64,000 bases of DNA from CAYULW01 sp964445815 (GTDB lineage: Bacteria; Bacteroidota; Bacteroidia; Flavobacteriales_E; Vicingaceae), in assembly GCA_964445815.1 (NCBI GenBank), contig CAYULW010000001.1, positions 434,001 through 498,000 of the forward strand, read 5' to 3'. The translations under genes were made by a program, and so were the position numbers. The notes below the pieces were generated by a model, which did no database searches, was not told the origin of the DNA, and saw only the letters and a list, made by a program, of their open reading frames with translations. Of this stretch, positions 33,361 through 42,594 are shown piece by piece. Position 1 is the first letter of the stretch. Every line of letters begins with the position of its first letter.

Positions 33361-34794
33361 ATGCTTTCCGAATTTCAACAACAGTTTTATGCGCATTTGC
33401 CAGATCATCCAACCGGTGATCAACGCGACTTTATAGAGCGTACTGAACGTTTCCTGTTTCAAAACAGAGAACGGGCGGGATTTATTGTCCGCGGATATGC
33501 CGGAACTGGTAAAACAACCTGTTTGGCTGCTTTGGTAAAAACTCTGCCAAGATTTAGACTAAAGACAGTGTTAATGGCTCCAACAGGCAGAGCGGCTAAA
33601 GTCATGAGTAAGTATGCCAAGCGACCGGCTTTAACCGTTCATAAAAAAATATATCAAAGCAAGCGAAAATCAAATGGCCAGATGAGTTTTCATTTGGCAG
33701 ATAATAGGCATACTAACACCTTGTTTATAGTTGATGAGGCTTCTATGATTTCTGATGGTGGAGGCTTAAACGCACAGCATTATTTTCATCAAAGAAGTTT
33801 GTTAGATGATTTGGTTCGTTATGTGTATTCGGGAAAAAACTGTCGATTGATGTTTATTGGAGACATTGCCCAATTGCCTCCGGTAGGAAGGGAAATAAGC
33901 CCTGCATTGGATTCAAGATTTTTAAAAACAAACTATCAGCTCAATCTTAAAGGGGTTGAGTTAAAGGAAGTGCTTCGTCAGGCAAAGGGTTCGGGTATTT
34001 TGGAAAATGCAACTCAATTGAGGAATCAGACTCAAATTCAGGAGCCCAATATTAGATTTCGTCTTGGTGGGTTTGACGATATTCATTCTATTAATGGAAT
34101 GGAGTTAGAAGAGAGATTGGAAGAATCAATTGGTCAAGATGGAACGGAAAATACGATCGTAATAACCCGGTCGAACAAACGGGCGAATATCTTTAATCAG
34201 CAGGTGCGACTCAGAATAATGGGTTTGGACGAAGAAATAGCGGCCGGGGATTTTGTCATGGTCGTGAAGAATAATTATTTCTGGTTAGATGAGCAATCGC
34301 CAATTGGCTTCATTGCCAATGGAGATATTGCAGAGATTTTAAGTTTGGGCTCAATAGAAGAATTGTATGGTTTGAGATTTATAAATGCAAGCATTCGTTT
34401 AGTTGATTATCCAAGTGAAATCGCTCTGGAGGTAAAGCTCATGTTAGACTCTATTTATTCAGAAACACCTGCTTTAGAACCCGAGAAGAGTAAACGGTTT
34501 TTTGACACAGTAATGGAAGATTACGAACACATTGCTGATAGAGCAAAAAAATATCAGGAGTTGAAAAAGAACCCTTATTTCAATGCTTTACAAATTAAGT
34601 TTGCCTATGCGGTGACTTGCCATAAATCTCAGGGAGGGCAATGGAAAAATGTGTTTGTAGATCAAGGTTACCTGACGGAAGAGATGGTTGATCAAACCTA
34701 TGCACGTTGGTTATATACCGCAGTGACTAGGGCAAGTGAAAGACTCTATCTTGTGAATTTCAATGAACATTTTATTGAGAGTGATGGTCTTTAG
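33361..34794 (+). CDS. RecD2-like ATP-dependent 5'-3' DNA helicase
   Basis: A 477-residue superfamily 1B helicase. Walker A is GYAGTGKTT (45-53), motif II LFIVDEASM, motif III FIGDIAQLPPVG, and motif VI VTCHKSQGGQWKNVFVDQG with YTAVTRASERLYLV. It has the compact form found in Bacteroidota, without the long N-terminal domain of Deinococcus RecD2. The start at 33361 replaces a possible start 48 bases upstream because a promoter box lies between them. Its last 23 bases overlap the end of the convergent acyltransferase gene. Confidence 0.92.
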   Translation: MLSEFQQQFYAHLPDHPTGDQRDFIERTERFLFQNRERAGFIVRGYAGTGKTTCLAALVKTLPRFRLKTVLMAPTGRAAKVMSKYAKRPALTVHKKIYQSKRKSNGQMSFHLADNRHTNTLFIVDEASMISDGGGLNAQHYFHQRSLLDDLVRYVYSGKNCRLMFIGDIAQLPPVGREISPALDSRFLKTNYQLNLKGVELKEVLRQAKGSGILENATQLRNQTQIQEPNIRFRLGGFDDIHSINGMELEERLEESIGQDGTENTIVITRSNKRANIFNQQVRLRIMGLDEEIAAGDFVMVVKNNYFWLDEQSPIGFIANGDIAEILSLGSIEELYGLRFINASIRLVDYPSEIALEVKLMLDSIYSETPALEPEKSKRFFDTVMEDYEHIADRAKKYQELKKNPYFNALQIKFAYAVTCHKSQGGQWKNVFVDQGYLTEEMVDQTYARWLYTAVTRASERLYLVNFNEHFIESDGL

Positions 34795-36550
34795 GCACAT
34801 TAACGGTTGTTTGAGAATACTCTTTTCTTACATTTTCGGGCAGTAGCTTCAAGTCTAAAATAATGAGGCCATCTAATGCATTATTGAATTTGGGGTCCAA
34901 ATGGAAACCGATAATTTTTGCATTTTTTTTAAGGTATTGCTTCACAAGTACAGGTATTGGCATATGATTAGGTTCGCAATCTGCAATGATTTGATCTGCC
35001 TTTTTGAAGTCGGCTCTTGAATAGGAAATTAATTCTTCATTACCTGTCTTCTTGAACTGAACTTTAAAATTTTTTCTTGGAACAATCCATTGTGCAATAT
35101 GAGCATCAAAGTAAAAGGTTTTAATAAACTGAACGATCAACATGCGAGAGAGCTTTGTGTAGCTGTTACTTATACTAACCGGTCCGATAAGGTATCTGTA
35201 ATTCGGGTTTGCATTTAAAAAATGCATAATCCCTTTCCACAATAGAAAAAGAGGAAGCCGCTTTTGCTGGTATTCTTTTATGACAAAAGATCGCCCCATT
35301 TCTAATGATTGCTTTAAGATAGGTAAAAATGCATCTTTGATTTTAAAGAGACTGTGAATGTAAAACCCTTTTTTACCAAATGCTTTATATATCTCATCTC
35401 CTTTTCCTAAACGGTAGGCTCCGGCAATTTTTAATTCTTCTTTATCCCACAAGAAGAGATGAGAGTAATAAAGATCAAACTCATCCAGATCTTCACAACG
35501 ATTGGTTCCTTCGCCAACAGCCCGAAAGGTGACTTCTCTTAATCTTCCAATCTCCTTTAAACAATTGGGAATGTCCTTTGCATGTGCTAAATAAACTTCA
35601 AAATCTGCTTGTTCAAACAGTTTTAGATGCTCAATCTGTTTGATTTCCTTTTGCAAAAGCGTAGGGGATAAGGGATAATTAGTTGGTTCTACTTTTTTAA
35701 GCCTTAATCTCGAACGATTGAAATAGGATTTTACAGTAATTGAAGAGTTGAGAGAATAGGTTTTAGCTCTTAAAAAGCGACCAAATTGATCAATATCTGT
35801 CCATTCCTTTTGTGTTTCTATATCAATAGGGTGACCAATTCTGAGTTGTACCTGAGCATGAGACTTCTTAAATATTTCTCTTGGGATGCATGCGGTTCTG
35901 AGATCAGGATGAATTAAACCCAACAGGTGAAACAGCAAACTGTTTTTTCCTTTGAAATAGATGGGAATAATCGGAACGTTGGCCTTTTTTATAAACTTAA
36001 TAATGGATTTGTTCCACTTCTTATCTTCGATTTGTTTACTAGTTGTTTGAAAGCTGGAGACTTCACCTGCGGGAAAAATTCCCAATGGGTTTCCTTGATT
36101 GAGATGAGATAGGCCTGATTTAAGGCCGGCTATGCTAGAGTATAGTTCTTTTTTTTTCTCAAACGGGTTTACACTAATAAAATGAGATTCCAGGGGTTTT
36201 ATGTAGTTTAAGAGAAAATTGGCCATTACCTTATAGTCCGGACGTATTTGACTGATTATGTATATCAGCAATAAGCCATCTAAAGCTCCAAAGGGATGAT
36301 TTGAAACGGTAATAAACGGCCCCTCTTTAGGTATTCGGTTTAATTGACTTTCATCTAATAGATGGCTAAAATCCAGTTGTTCAAATATACTTTCAATAAA
36401 ATGGAGGTGCGTTGTTTTATCGGCCTTGGCATAAAGTTGATTCAATCGTTCGATCTTGGTCAGTTTCATTAAAGAGTCGACCGCAAACTGAAAACGTTCA
36501 AGTTGAGTGGCTTTTGCAAAAACTGCTTTGGAGATGAGATCTTCTTTCAT
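34772..36550 (-). CDS. Bifunctional acyltransferase, OlsF-like (ornithine/glycine lipid synthesis)
   Basis: A 592-residue fusion. The N-terminal half (about 60-270) is a PlsC-type acyltransferase with SNHPFGALDG (83-92) and GIFPAGEVSS; the C-terminal half (about 310-500) is an OlsB/GlsB-type GNAT N-acyltransferase with EIGRLREVTFRAVGEG and a DLYYSHLFLWD segment. The same two-domain order occurs in OlsF, which makes ornithine lipids in Serratia and Flavobacterium; related Bacteroidota enzymes make glycine lipids. Whether ornithine or glycine is used cannot be read from sequence. Monocistronic. Confidence 0.8.
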   Translation of the reverse strand: MKEDLISKAVFAKATQLERFQFAVDSLMKLTKIERLNQLYAKADKTTHLHFIESIFEQLDFSHLLDESQLNRIPKEGPFITVSNHPFGALDGLLLIYIISQIRPDYKVMANFLLNYIKPLESHFISVNPFEKKKELYSSIAGLKSGLSHLNQGNPLGIFPAGEVSSFQTTSKQIEDKKWNKSIIKFIKKANVPIIPIYFKGKNSLLFHLLGLIHPDLRTACIPREIFKKSHAQVQLRIGHPIDIETQKEWTDIDQFGRFLRAKTYSLNSSITVKSYFNRSRLRLKKVEPTNYPLSPTLLQKEIKQIEHLKLFEQADFEVYLAHAKDIPNCLKEIGRLREVTFRAVGEGTNRCEDLDEFDLYYSHLFLWDKEELKIAGAYRLGKGDEIYKAFGKKGFYIHSLFKIKDAFLPILKQSLEMGRSFVIKEYQQKRLPLFLLWKGIMHFLNANPNYRYLIGPVSISNSYTKLSRMLIVQFIKTFYFDAHIAQWIVPRKNFKVQFKKTGNEELISYSRADFKKADQIIADCEPNHMPIPVLVKQYLKKNAKIIGFHLDPKFNNALDGLIILDLKLLPENVRKEYSQTTVNVPKDHHSQ

Positions 36551-36609
36551 TTCTAATAAGTGACCACAAAGTTGTTGTGTTGTTGTAACCTGAAGGTTAA
36601 GTTATTCTT

Positions 36610-36625
36610 AAAGAACGGGTTCTTT
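36610..36625. repeat. Short perfect inverted repeat upstream of tpx and the OlsF-like gene
   Basis: AAAGAAC-GG-GTTCTTT, two 7-base arms around GG, in the 176-base divergent gap 36551-36726. It is followed by TTTA rather than a long T-tract and lies upstream of both genes, so it is more likely an operator than a terminator. Nothing else recognised in this gap. Confidence 0.4.
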
Positions 36626-36726
36626 CTTTAGTCGATTGTCAATCTGATTCGCTAATAAGGTTTAATTTCGGACATTTAAAACTTAATCGAAACAAGACTG
36701 TTTTAGATACATATAATTCAAAGACA

Positions 36727-37239
36727 ATGAGCGATATTAAATTTAATGGTAATCCAATATCAGTTAGTGGTTCAATTCCGAGTGTAGGAGATACTTTCGA
36801 GGATTTTACTTTTGTAAAAGATGATTTAAGTGAGGCGAATTTGGCTGATTATGCTGATACAGTTAAAGTGATAATGGCAGTACCGAGTTTGGATACGGGG
36901 ATTTGTCAAAAAGAGGCAAGGGCTTTTAATGAGAAGATCGGAAAGGCAGAAGGGGTCATTGGTTTGACGGTTTCTAAAGATTTGCCTTTTGCTATGAAGC
37001 GGTTTTGCGAATCAGAAGGAATTGCCGATATCATTAATGCTTCGGATTACAGATACAATGATTTTGGAAGCCAGAATGGAATAGAGATGACTTCAGGTCC
37101 GCTCAAAGGTTTATTTGCCAGAGTCGTATTTGTTTTAGACAAGAACAATAAAATCATTTATAAAGAAGAGGTGGATGATATTACTCATGAACCGAACTAC
37201 GAAGCCGCTGTTGAAGCAGTAAAAGGACTACTCAATTAG
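36727..37239 (+). CDS. tpx: Thiol peroxidase
   Basis: Atypical two-cysteine peroxiredoxin that reduces hydroperoxides. The 170 residues carry the peroxidatic C60 in PSLDTGICQKE and the resolving C94 in FAMKRFCESEGI. The usual Tpx has VDTxVC; the variant LDTGIC is a mild change. Length is normal. Its stop is separated by a single base from the stop of the convergent response-regulator gene. Confidence 0.93.
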   Translation: MSDIKFNGNPISVSGSIPSVGDTFEDFTFVKDDLSEANLADYADTVKVIMAVPSLDTGICQKEARAFNEKIGKAEGVIGLTVSKDLPFAMKRFCESEGIADIINASDYRYNDFGSQNGIEMTSGPLKGLFARVVFVLDKNNKIIYKEEVDDITHEPNYEAAVEAVKGLLN

Positions 37240-37240
37240 A

Positions 37241-37897
37241 TTAGTTTTTAGGTACGATTAAATCGTTTGCATAAGCAAATTTGACCAGACCAATGATGCC
37301 TTTGACCTCTGTTTTTTGCATGATTCGTTTACGGTGTGTATCAACAGTTTGTTTACTGATGTTTAATTGCTCTGCAATCTCTTTGCTCGTTTTTTCCTGG
37401 ATAATCAACTTGAGAACGTCAATTTCTCTTTCTGTAAGTACAGATAAGTCTCTTTGATTCTTTCTATCTTTTACTTCACTCAAAATTCGTTTGAGAACAT
37501 TTGAATCATATGCCGGTTTTCCTTCAACAATTCTCTGAATTGCTTCTATGAACTTCTTTTTCGGACTATTTTTAAGAAGGTAGCCCTCAACACCAATAAA
37601 GTAAAGCTCTTTGGCATACTGAGTCTCTTCATGCATCGTAAGTGCCAGTAATTTTTGCTCGGGATTCAGTTCCTTAAACTTTCTCATCAAATCAATACCT
37701 GAAATCATTGGCATACTAATGTCACAAATGATTAAGTCCATGAGTTTTTTCTTATTACTAATTGCTTCCAAGGCAAGTAAAGGGTCAGTAAATTCTTGAA
37801 CAACTTTAAATTGAATCTCACTCTTTAGCATTCTTTTTATGCCATCAATAATAAACTGATGATCCTCTATAATGCAAATGCTTATCGTCTCATTCAT
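37241..37897 (-). CDS. NarL/LuxR-family response regulator
   Basis: A 218-residue regulator: receiver domain (1-122) with phospho-acceptor D59 in IICDISMP, T/S and K switch residues in LALTMHEE and LLKNSPKK, then a LuxR-type helix-turn-helix (about 152-215: LTEREIDVLKLIIQEKTSKEIAEQL). It follows the cognate sensor kinase gene by 7 bases. Target genes are unknown. Confidence 0.92.
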   Translation of the reverse strand: MNETISICIIEDHQFIIDGIKRMLKSEIQFKVVQEFTDPLLALEAISNKKKLMDLIICDISMPMISGIDLMRKFKELNPEQKLLALTMHEETQYAKELYFIGVEGYLLKNSPKKKFIEAIQRIVEGKPAYDSNVLKRILSEVKDRKNQRDLSVLTEREIDVLKLIIQEKTSKEIAEQLNISKQTVDTHRKRIMQKTEVKGIIGLVKFAYANDLIVPKN

Positions 37898-37904
37898 TTT
37901 GATG

Positions 37905-39641
37905 TTAGGTTGGGATATTGATTTTTATTTTGCTTCCTGTTTCAACCGGTTGGATTTTTAAGGAGCCTTTGATTAGCTCAAGACGTGCGAGTATATTTCT
38001 CCAACCAATGCCACTAGATAGTTCCAGCACCTTCTGACTTATTCCTTTCCCATCATCTGTATACAATAGGCTGATCACTTTCTCCTGCTCCATAAGTTTT
38101 AGACTAATATGGCTAGCCTGACTATGCTTTATACCATTGCTCAGAAGTTCTTGCGAAATTCGATAAAGGTGCTTTTTTATGCTTGCGTCAAGCTGTGAAG
38201 AGACCGACGCTTCAAAAGCAACTTTAACCTTTGAGATTTCATTTAGTTTTGAACTTAATCTGCTTAATGCTTTATCCAAGTGCTGATTTTTTAACTCTTC
38301 GGGTAATAAATCATGGCTTATGCTTCTGACCTCATCAATGGATCTGTCTAATAGATCAATTAAACTTTCATCTTCAATGTTTAGAGCATTCATGTTCATT
38401 TTTACTCCTGCAAGTAATTGCCCCACGCCATCATGTAATTCTCTTGAAAGGCGCTCCCGCTCATGCTCTTCTCCTTCAATGATTGCTTGTGTTCTTTCAA
38501 GTTGTCTGGCTTTTTCTTGCTTTGCTCTTGTAATTTTTCTTTGTTGATACATCAAAAATATAAGTATCAATAAAATGAGGCTGATTAAGGCACCAATGAT
38601 TAGGCTCAATTTTAAATTATTTTGGGTGACGGCAAGCTCAAGGCTTTTGTTTTTAGCTTCTTGTTCTGCAAGTAATTTTTCGGATTTATGACGTTCTGTT
38701 TCTAATTGAACTTCAAGCTTTGAAATATTATCAGCCATTTGCTTTGAATAGATGCTATTTTGCAGTTCTGAGCGTTTTAAAGAGTAGTAATAGGCCGAGT
38801 CAAAATTTTTCAGTAAAGCATACCTTACATGCAGATGGCTGTAATTTAGCATTAAGCCATCATTGTTTTCAGCTTCTTTTAGAATTGGAACAGCCTTTTT
38901 AGAATAACTAATGCTCTTTAGTAATTCATTTTCTTCCAGTAAGATATCAGACATGTAAATCAATGCGGCAGCATATTGAACACGTTCTCCAAGTTCTTCA
39001 GATTGTGTTAAGACTTCTTGCATCAATTCTTTCGCTTTATCTATATTCCCATCGCGATGATAAGTTGTGGCTAGCAGTCTTTTCGTTTGCAATATAAATC
39101 CGGTCGTTTGCTTCTCATTTTGCTCTCGTATTCCTATTGCTTTTTCAAGGTAAAATTGGGCTGAATCATACTCTTTTTGGTCAGCATAAATACCACCTAT
39201 GTTATTGCAAAGTGCAGCAACATTTGCATAGTCATGATGAGGCTTGGCCATTTTGATGGCTGTTTTAAAGGTCTCTAATGCTTTATCTCGCTGTTGCGTA
39301 TAATAATAAACGGTTCCTAAAAATCGACGAAACGAGATAATTTCATTTGTGTCTTTCAGGTCAACGGCTTTTTGGAGTCCTTTTTCGGCATAATATAAAG
39401 CACTGTCGTATTGGTTCAGATAGGTAAGATTCCAACCGTGTTCATAAATCCAAAGCAGTTGGTATCGATCTTTTCTGCTCAAATCTTTCAGTTCCATAAG
39501 CACCGAGTCGAAACTTTTCGTTCCGAGTTCTCTGTGTTTATTGATAAGGCGGCGTAAGCTATCAATATCCTGACCTTCTGTAATCGAGTGGCAGAGAAAA
39601 AAGACGAATAGGAAAACGACTTTCAATCTAAATGCTGGCAA
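37905..39641 (-). CDS. TPR-containing sensor histidine kinase (HisKA_3/NarX-like)
   Basis: A 578-residue kinase with signal peptide (1-23), TPR repeats through about residue 300 (for example YDSALYYAEKGLQKA, NIDKAKELMQEVL), a coiled coil, one membrane helix (about 342-364), then the HisKA_3 motif RLSRELHDGVGQLLAG with H403 and a HATPase_c domain with NGIKHSQA and DDGKG. TPRs are predicted to be periplasmic. Partner of the downstream LuxR-type regulator. The stimulus is unknown. Confidence 0.92.
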   Translation of the reverse strand: MPAFRLKVVFLFVFFLCHSITEGQDIDSLRRLINKHRELGTKSFDSVLMELKDLSRKDRYQLLWIYEHGWNLTYLNQYDSALYYAEKGLQKAVDLKDTNEIISFRRFLGTVYYYTQQRDKALETFKTAIKMAKPHHDYANVAALCNNIGGIYADQKEYDSAQFYLEKAIGIREQNEKQTTGFILQTKRLLATTYHRDGNIDKAKELMQEVLTQSEELGERVQYAAALIYMSDILLEENELLKSISYSKKAVPILKEAENNDGLMLNYSHLHVRYALLKNFDSAYYYSLKRSELQNSIYSKQMADNISKLEVQLETERHKSEKLLAEQEAKNKSLELAVTQNNLKLSLIIGALISLILLILIFLMYQQRKITRAKQEKARQLERTQAIIEGEEHERERLSRELHDGVGQLLAGVKMNMNALNIEDESLIDLLDRSIDEVRSISHDLLPEELKNQHLDKALSRLSSKLNEISKVKVAFEASVSSQLDASIKKHLYRISQELLSNGIKHSQASHISLKLMEQEKVISLLYTDDGKGISQKVLELSSGIGWRNILARLELIKGSLKIQPVETGSKIKINIPT

Positions 39642-39668
39642 AATGAAAATTTTTAGAAAGATAAAAAG

Positions 39669-39692
39669 AAAAGGGAGTTTAACCCCCTTTTC
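39669..39692 (-). terminator. Probable terminator downstream of the ankyrin gene
   Basis: Hairpin AAAAGGGAGTT / AACCCCCTTTT with one A-C mismatch directly after the stop of the ankyrin-repeat gene on the minus strand. It separates that gene from the sensor kinase gene. Confidence 0.6.
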
Positions 39693-39693
39693 A

Positions 39694-40359
39694 CTATTCC
39701 GGATATCCTGCTAGAAACCAATCCGTTTTTTTGTACTTCTTAAAAAGCTCCTCGATCGAATCGTGTCCAATAAGTTTTGCGAATTTTTTAGGATTAATCA
39801 TGGCCTGATTGCTGCAGTTGGTGCACTTAACACCATCTAAAACGGCTGTTTTTCCTAACATTAAACACTTACCGTTAGACAGAACTGTTAGTGGTTGGGA
39901 GCCTGAAAACTTCTTTGATATGAGTAAGAGCTTTACGATTTCTGCATTGTTTCTGTCTATGGCCAGATAAAGAGCAGTAACTGCCTGAATTTTCTTTCCT
40001 GTGCAATGACTGTATGACATGGATTTCGGAATTATTATAGCACCCGCCTTTTCACTATTTGTCATTTTGTTTGCTTTTGCACCTTTTTTTAACAGGTGAA
40101 GAGTCGCTTCATAATGGTTATTCATTACGGCAAACATAAGTGGCGTCACTTTATTGCCATCGGTAATGCCAAATGAATTTTCCCAAATTATAGGTGCTTC
40201 GTAAGCATTATCGATATCTGCCCCAGCAGCAATGGCTGCATCGATTCCTTCTATATTGTTTTCTTTAATTGCATTCCATAAGTCGGTGTCTGCTCCGTCT
40301 TGCCCTAAAAGGTTGATACTAAAAAGAGCAATTGCAATTAATAAGTTTAAAGTTTTCAT
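39694..40359 (-). CDS. Exported ankyrin-repeat protein
   Basis: A 221-residue protein with a signal peptide (1-19, ending LLGQ) and ankyrin repeats (DLWNAIKENNIEGIDAAIAAGADID, TPLMFAVMNNHYEATLHLLKKGAKAN, ALYLAIDRNNAEIVKLLL) with four cysteines in the C-terminal part (SHCTGKK, NGKCLML, VKCTNCSNQ), which may bind metal or form disulfides. Periplasmic ankyrin proteins are protein-interaction modules; the partner is unknown. It lies 4 bases after a T9SS protein gene. Confidence 0.8.
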   Translation of the reverse strand: MKTLNLLIAIALFSINLLGQDGADTDLWNAIKENNIEGIDAAIAAGADIDNAYEAPIIWENSFGITDGNKVTPLMFAVMNNHYEATLHLLKKGAKANKMTNSEKAGAIIIPKSMSYSHCTGKKIQAVTALYLAIDRNNAEIVKLLLISKKFSGSQPLTVLSNGKCLMLGKTAVLDGVKCTNCSNQAMINPKKFAKLIGHDSIEELFKKYKKTDWFLAGYPE

Positions 40360-40363
40360 GATT

Positions 40364-42016
40364 TTATTGTTTTATTAATTTAGTTTTAAACGTTTTACTT
40401 CCAATAAGGTATAGGCCATTTGGAAGGTGACTAATCCTGACTATTTTGCTATTTTCAGGTATAGTGAGCATAACTCTCCCTTGCAAATTGAAGATATAGA
40501 GAGGATTCTCTGTGGGTAAATTGAATCTTATCAGCTCTTGCGTGGGATTGGGAAAGAAATCAAATATTTGTTTTGCATTAGTATTTAATCCGACAGATAG
40601 GCTGGTACCTGAATCTACATTTGAATAGGAACTGTTACCAACAGCATTATAAGCCAATACCCTATAATAATATTTTGTACTTGCCAGTACAGTTGTGTCA
40701 TCATAAGTTGAAATGTTAGCAGCAGTCGAATCGATAGGCACCCAAATGCTGCTGTCTAAACTCCTTTCTATGGTAAAGCCAATTTCATTAGATGAATTGT
40801 CAGACCAAGTCAAACCCATTTTAAGAGTGCTTTTTGTCCCGGCAATGACCATTAGGTTACTTGGTGCTAATGGTGCTTGGGCACTTGCTCCACCTGACGG
40901 GAAAGGAGTATAGCGGTAGATTTCTTTTTCTTCGAAAAGTAATGGTCGATTGGGATCATGATGATATCTGCTTTGCCAAACCGCACTGTCTCTTTGCATA
41001 CTTCCATTATAATAATAATTGGCTTCCGAGAATAGATAGGTCGTACTATTGCTAATGGCAAAATCTCTTTCTTGAAGGTGATCTCCAAACGATGTATAGC
41101 TTTCAGTTTTGATTCGATTTAGCTCCCATGTCGTTGTGTGCGCGTAACTGCTATCGGAAATTTGATTGCCTTGGGAATCATATTGGTAGTTATTCTTGCT
41201 GCTATTAATATACCCTAGGGTAATATCATAGGTTTGCAAAATCTCTTCACGAACTTCATTTGAAGAAGTATAGGCGTAGGTGATCTTTTCTTTAGGTGCC
41301 CATGCACTTCCATTCCATTCGTAAACATCATCAAGAGTTCTGTAACCTGCACCATTCACCGTCACTACAGCAGAGTCTTGATTCACTAAGCCTATGCCAA
41401 ACTGTAATTCTTTTGTGACGTAGTAAGCGAGCTGATTTTGAGCATTGTAAAAAAAGTCTGCTCTTGCAAAAGCTTGCATACCTGGAATAGGCACTCCAAG
41501 GGCTTGCAGATTTATGAATGTTTCATAGCTGGTGACATCTTTGTTTGAATTAATGGTCATCCTGTACTCTAGAAATGGAATCCAAGACGCATTGGCCGAA
41601 TCCCATGCGAAGGTTTTTAAAGTATCAAAAATGCCATAAGCACCGGGAACTTTGTATCTATTTACAGTGGTGTCCACAATCCCAAATGCACTATCCGACT
41701 TGATCCAAAACTGTCCGTTATGATTTTCAGTTAAAGTTGAAAAAGCACCTTTAGTTGGAAATGCATTTAAGGGGTCAGTGTATTCACTTGTTCGACTTGT
41801 GCTGTCCCACCTTGTATTGGCTGTGTCATAATTTAAGGTATAATAAGCTCTATCAAAGCTCAATGCCTTATGTTGAATAAATTGTTTTTTTGAGTTTAAC
41901 CATTGATTTAAAGCTCTAGAACTTAGTATTGCTTTATTAGATTGATCAATGGCTTTGTGTTGTCCAAGACAATAGAATGTGCTTAGAATTAAAAAGAGGG
42001 TAGTTGCTTTTTTCAT
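40364..42016 (-). CDS. Secreted fibronectin-III protein with T9SS sorting domain
   Basis: A 550-residue protein: signal peptide (1-18, ending CLGQ), a long beta-rich region with YD/RHS-like phrases (YDSQGNQISDSSY, YAYTSSNEV), a fibronectin type III domain (about 385-470: APSNLMVIAGTKSTLKMGLTWSD ... YYYRVLAYNAVGNSSYS), and a type A T9SS signal (about 475-550: FDFFPNPTQELIRFNLP ... LPNGLYLIGSKTFKTKLIKQ). Probably surface-anchored. Cotranscribed with the downstream ankyrin gene (4-base gap). Function unknown. Confidence 0.82.
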   Translation of the reverse strand: MKKATTLFLILSTFYCLGQHKAIDQSNKAILSSRALNQWLNSKKQFIQHKALSFDRAYYTLNYDTANTRWDSTSRTSEYTDPLNAFPTKGAFSTLTENHNGQFWIKSDSAFGIVDTTVNRYKVPGAYGIFDTLKTFAWDSANASWIPFLEYRMTINSNKDVTSYETFINLQALGVPIPGMQAFARADFFYNAQNQLAYYVTKELQFGIGLVNQDSAVVTVNGAGYRTLDDVYEWNGSAWAPKEKITYAYTSSNEVREEILQTYDITLGYINSSKNNYQYDSQGNQISDSSYAHTTTWELNRIKTESYTSFGDHLQERDFAISNSTTYLFSEANYYYNGSMQRDSAVWQSRYHHDPNRPLLFEEKEIYRYTPFPSGGASAQAPLAPSNLMVIAGTKSTLKMGLTWSDNSSNEIGFTIERSLDSSIWVPIDSTAANISTYDDTTVLASTKYYYRVLAYNAVGNSSYSNVDSGTSLSVGLNTNAKQIFDFFPNPTQELIRFNLPTENPLYIFNLQGRVMLTIPENSKIVRISHLPNGLYLIGSKTFKTKLIKQ

Positions 42017-42094
42017 GAGTTTTTAAATTAAAGTCATGAGCAAAGCTCGGAGAACGACTCTCTCTCTACAATACGCGAATCACAGGAATTAGTA

Positions 42095-42110
42095 TACCTA
42101 CTAATAGGTA
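42095..42110. repeat. Short inverted repeat after the thioesterase gene
   Basis: TACCTA-CTAA-TAGGTA, an inverted repeat that ends 3 bases from the thioesterase stop codon and lies 79 bases upstream of the T9SS protein gene. No T-tract follows, so termination is unlikely; a regulatory site is possible. Confidence 0.3.
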
Positions 42111-42112
42111 CA

Positions 42113-42592
42113 CTAACTTTTCTTTAGAGCCATGATTTGATCAAAACGCTCTTCAAACGTCTTTGCTTTAGTTCCTACGAAAGCGTTCTTAAACAATTCC
42201 ATTAAATTTTCTTCATGTTCAGTGAGTCTCTGACTCTTAACATCTACATACATGAATCTGATCCAAAGCAATGCTTTTAATTCTGTTTTTGCTTTGTTCC
42301 ACATCTTCATTTCCACACGGATCGATCGTTTATCATATTCGATTAATTCGCTGGTTATGATAACCTCTTCTAATACATTTGCCGGTTTTAGATAAACAAT
42401 TTGGTTAGAACCGACTACCCAAGATTTTCCGGTTTCATGCATGTGTTTGTAATAATGCAAATCGTATGCGGCTTCAATTTGATCTTCACGTGCATGAATA
42501 AAATAGTCCAGATATCTGGCATTATTGAGATGGCTAAATGGATCACAGTCTGCGAACCGAATTTTAGTTGTTGATTCTAATATTTTTTCCAT
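42113..42592 (-). CDS. Acyl-CoA thioesterase, 4HBT hot-dog family
   Basis: A 159-residue hot-dog fold thioesterase. The signature is KIRFADCDPFSHLNNARYLDYFIHARED, including the catalytic aspartate (D18 region) of the 4-hydroxybenzoyl-CoA thioesterase/YbgC group, followed by VGSNQIVYLKPANVLEEVII. It is 2 bases downstream of a TetR-family regulator gene and almost certainly controlled by it, implying an acyl-CoA or fatty-acid-like inducer (inference). Confidence 0.88.
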   Translation of the reverse strand: MEKILESTTKIRFADCDPFSHLNNARYLDYFIHAREDQIEAAYDLHYYKHMHETGKSWVVGSNQIVYLKPANVLEEVIITSELIEYDKRSIRVEMKMWNKAKTELKALLWIRFMYVDVKSQRLTEHEENLMELFKNAFVGTKAKTFEERFDQIMALKKS

Positions 42593-42594
42593 GA

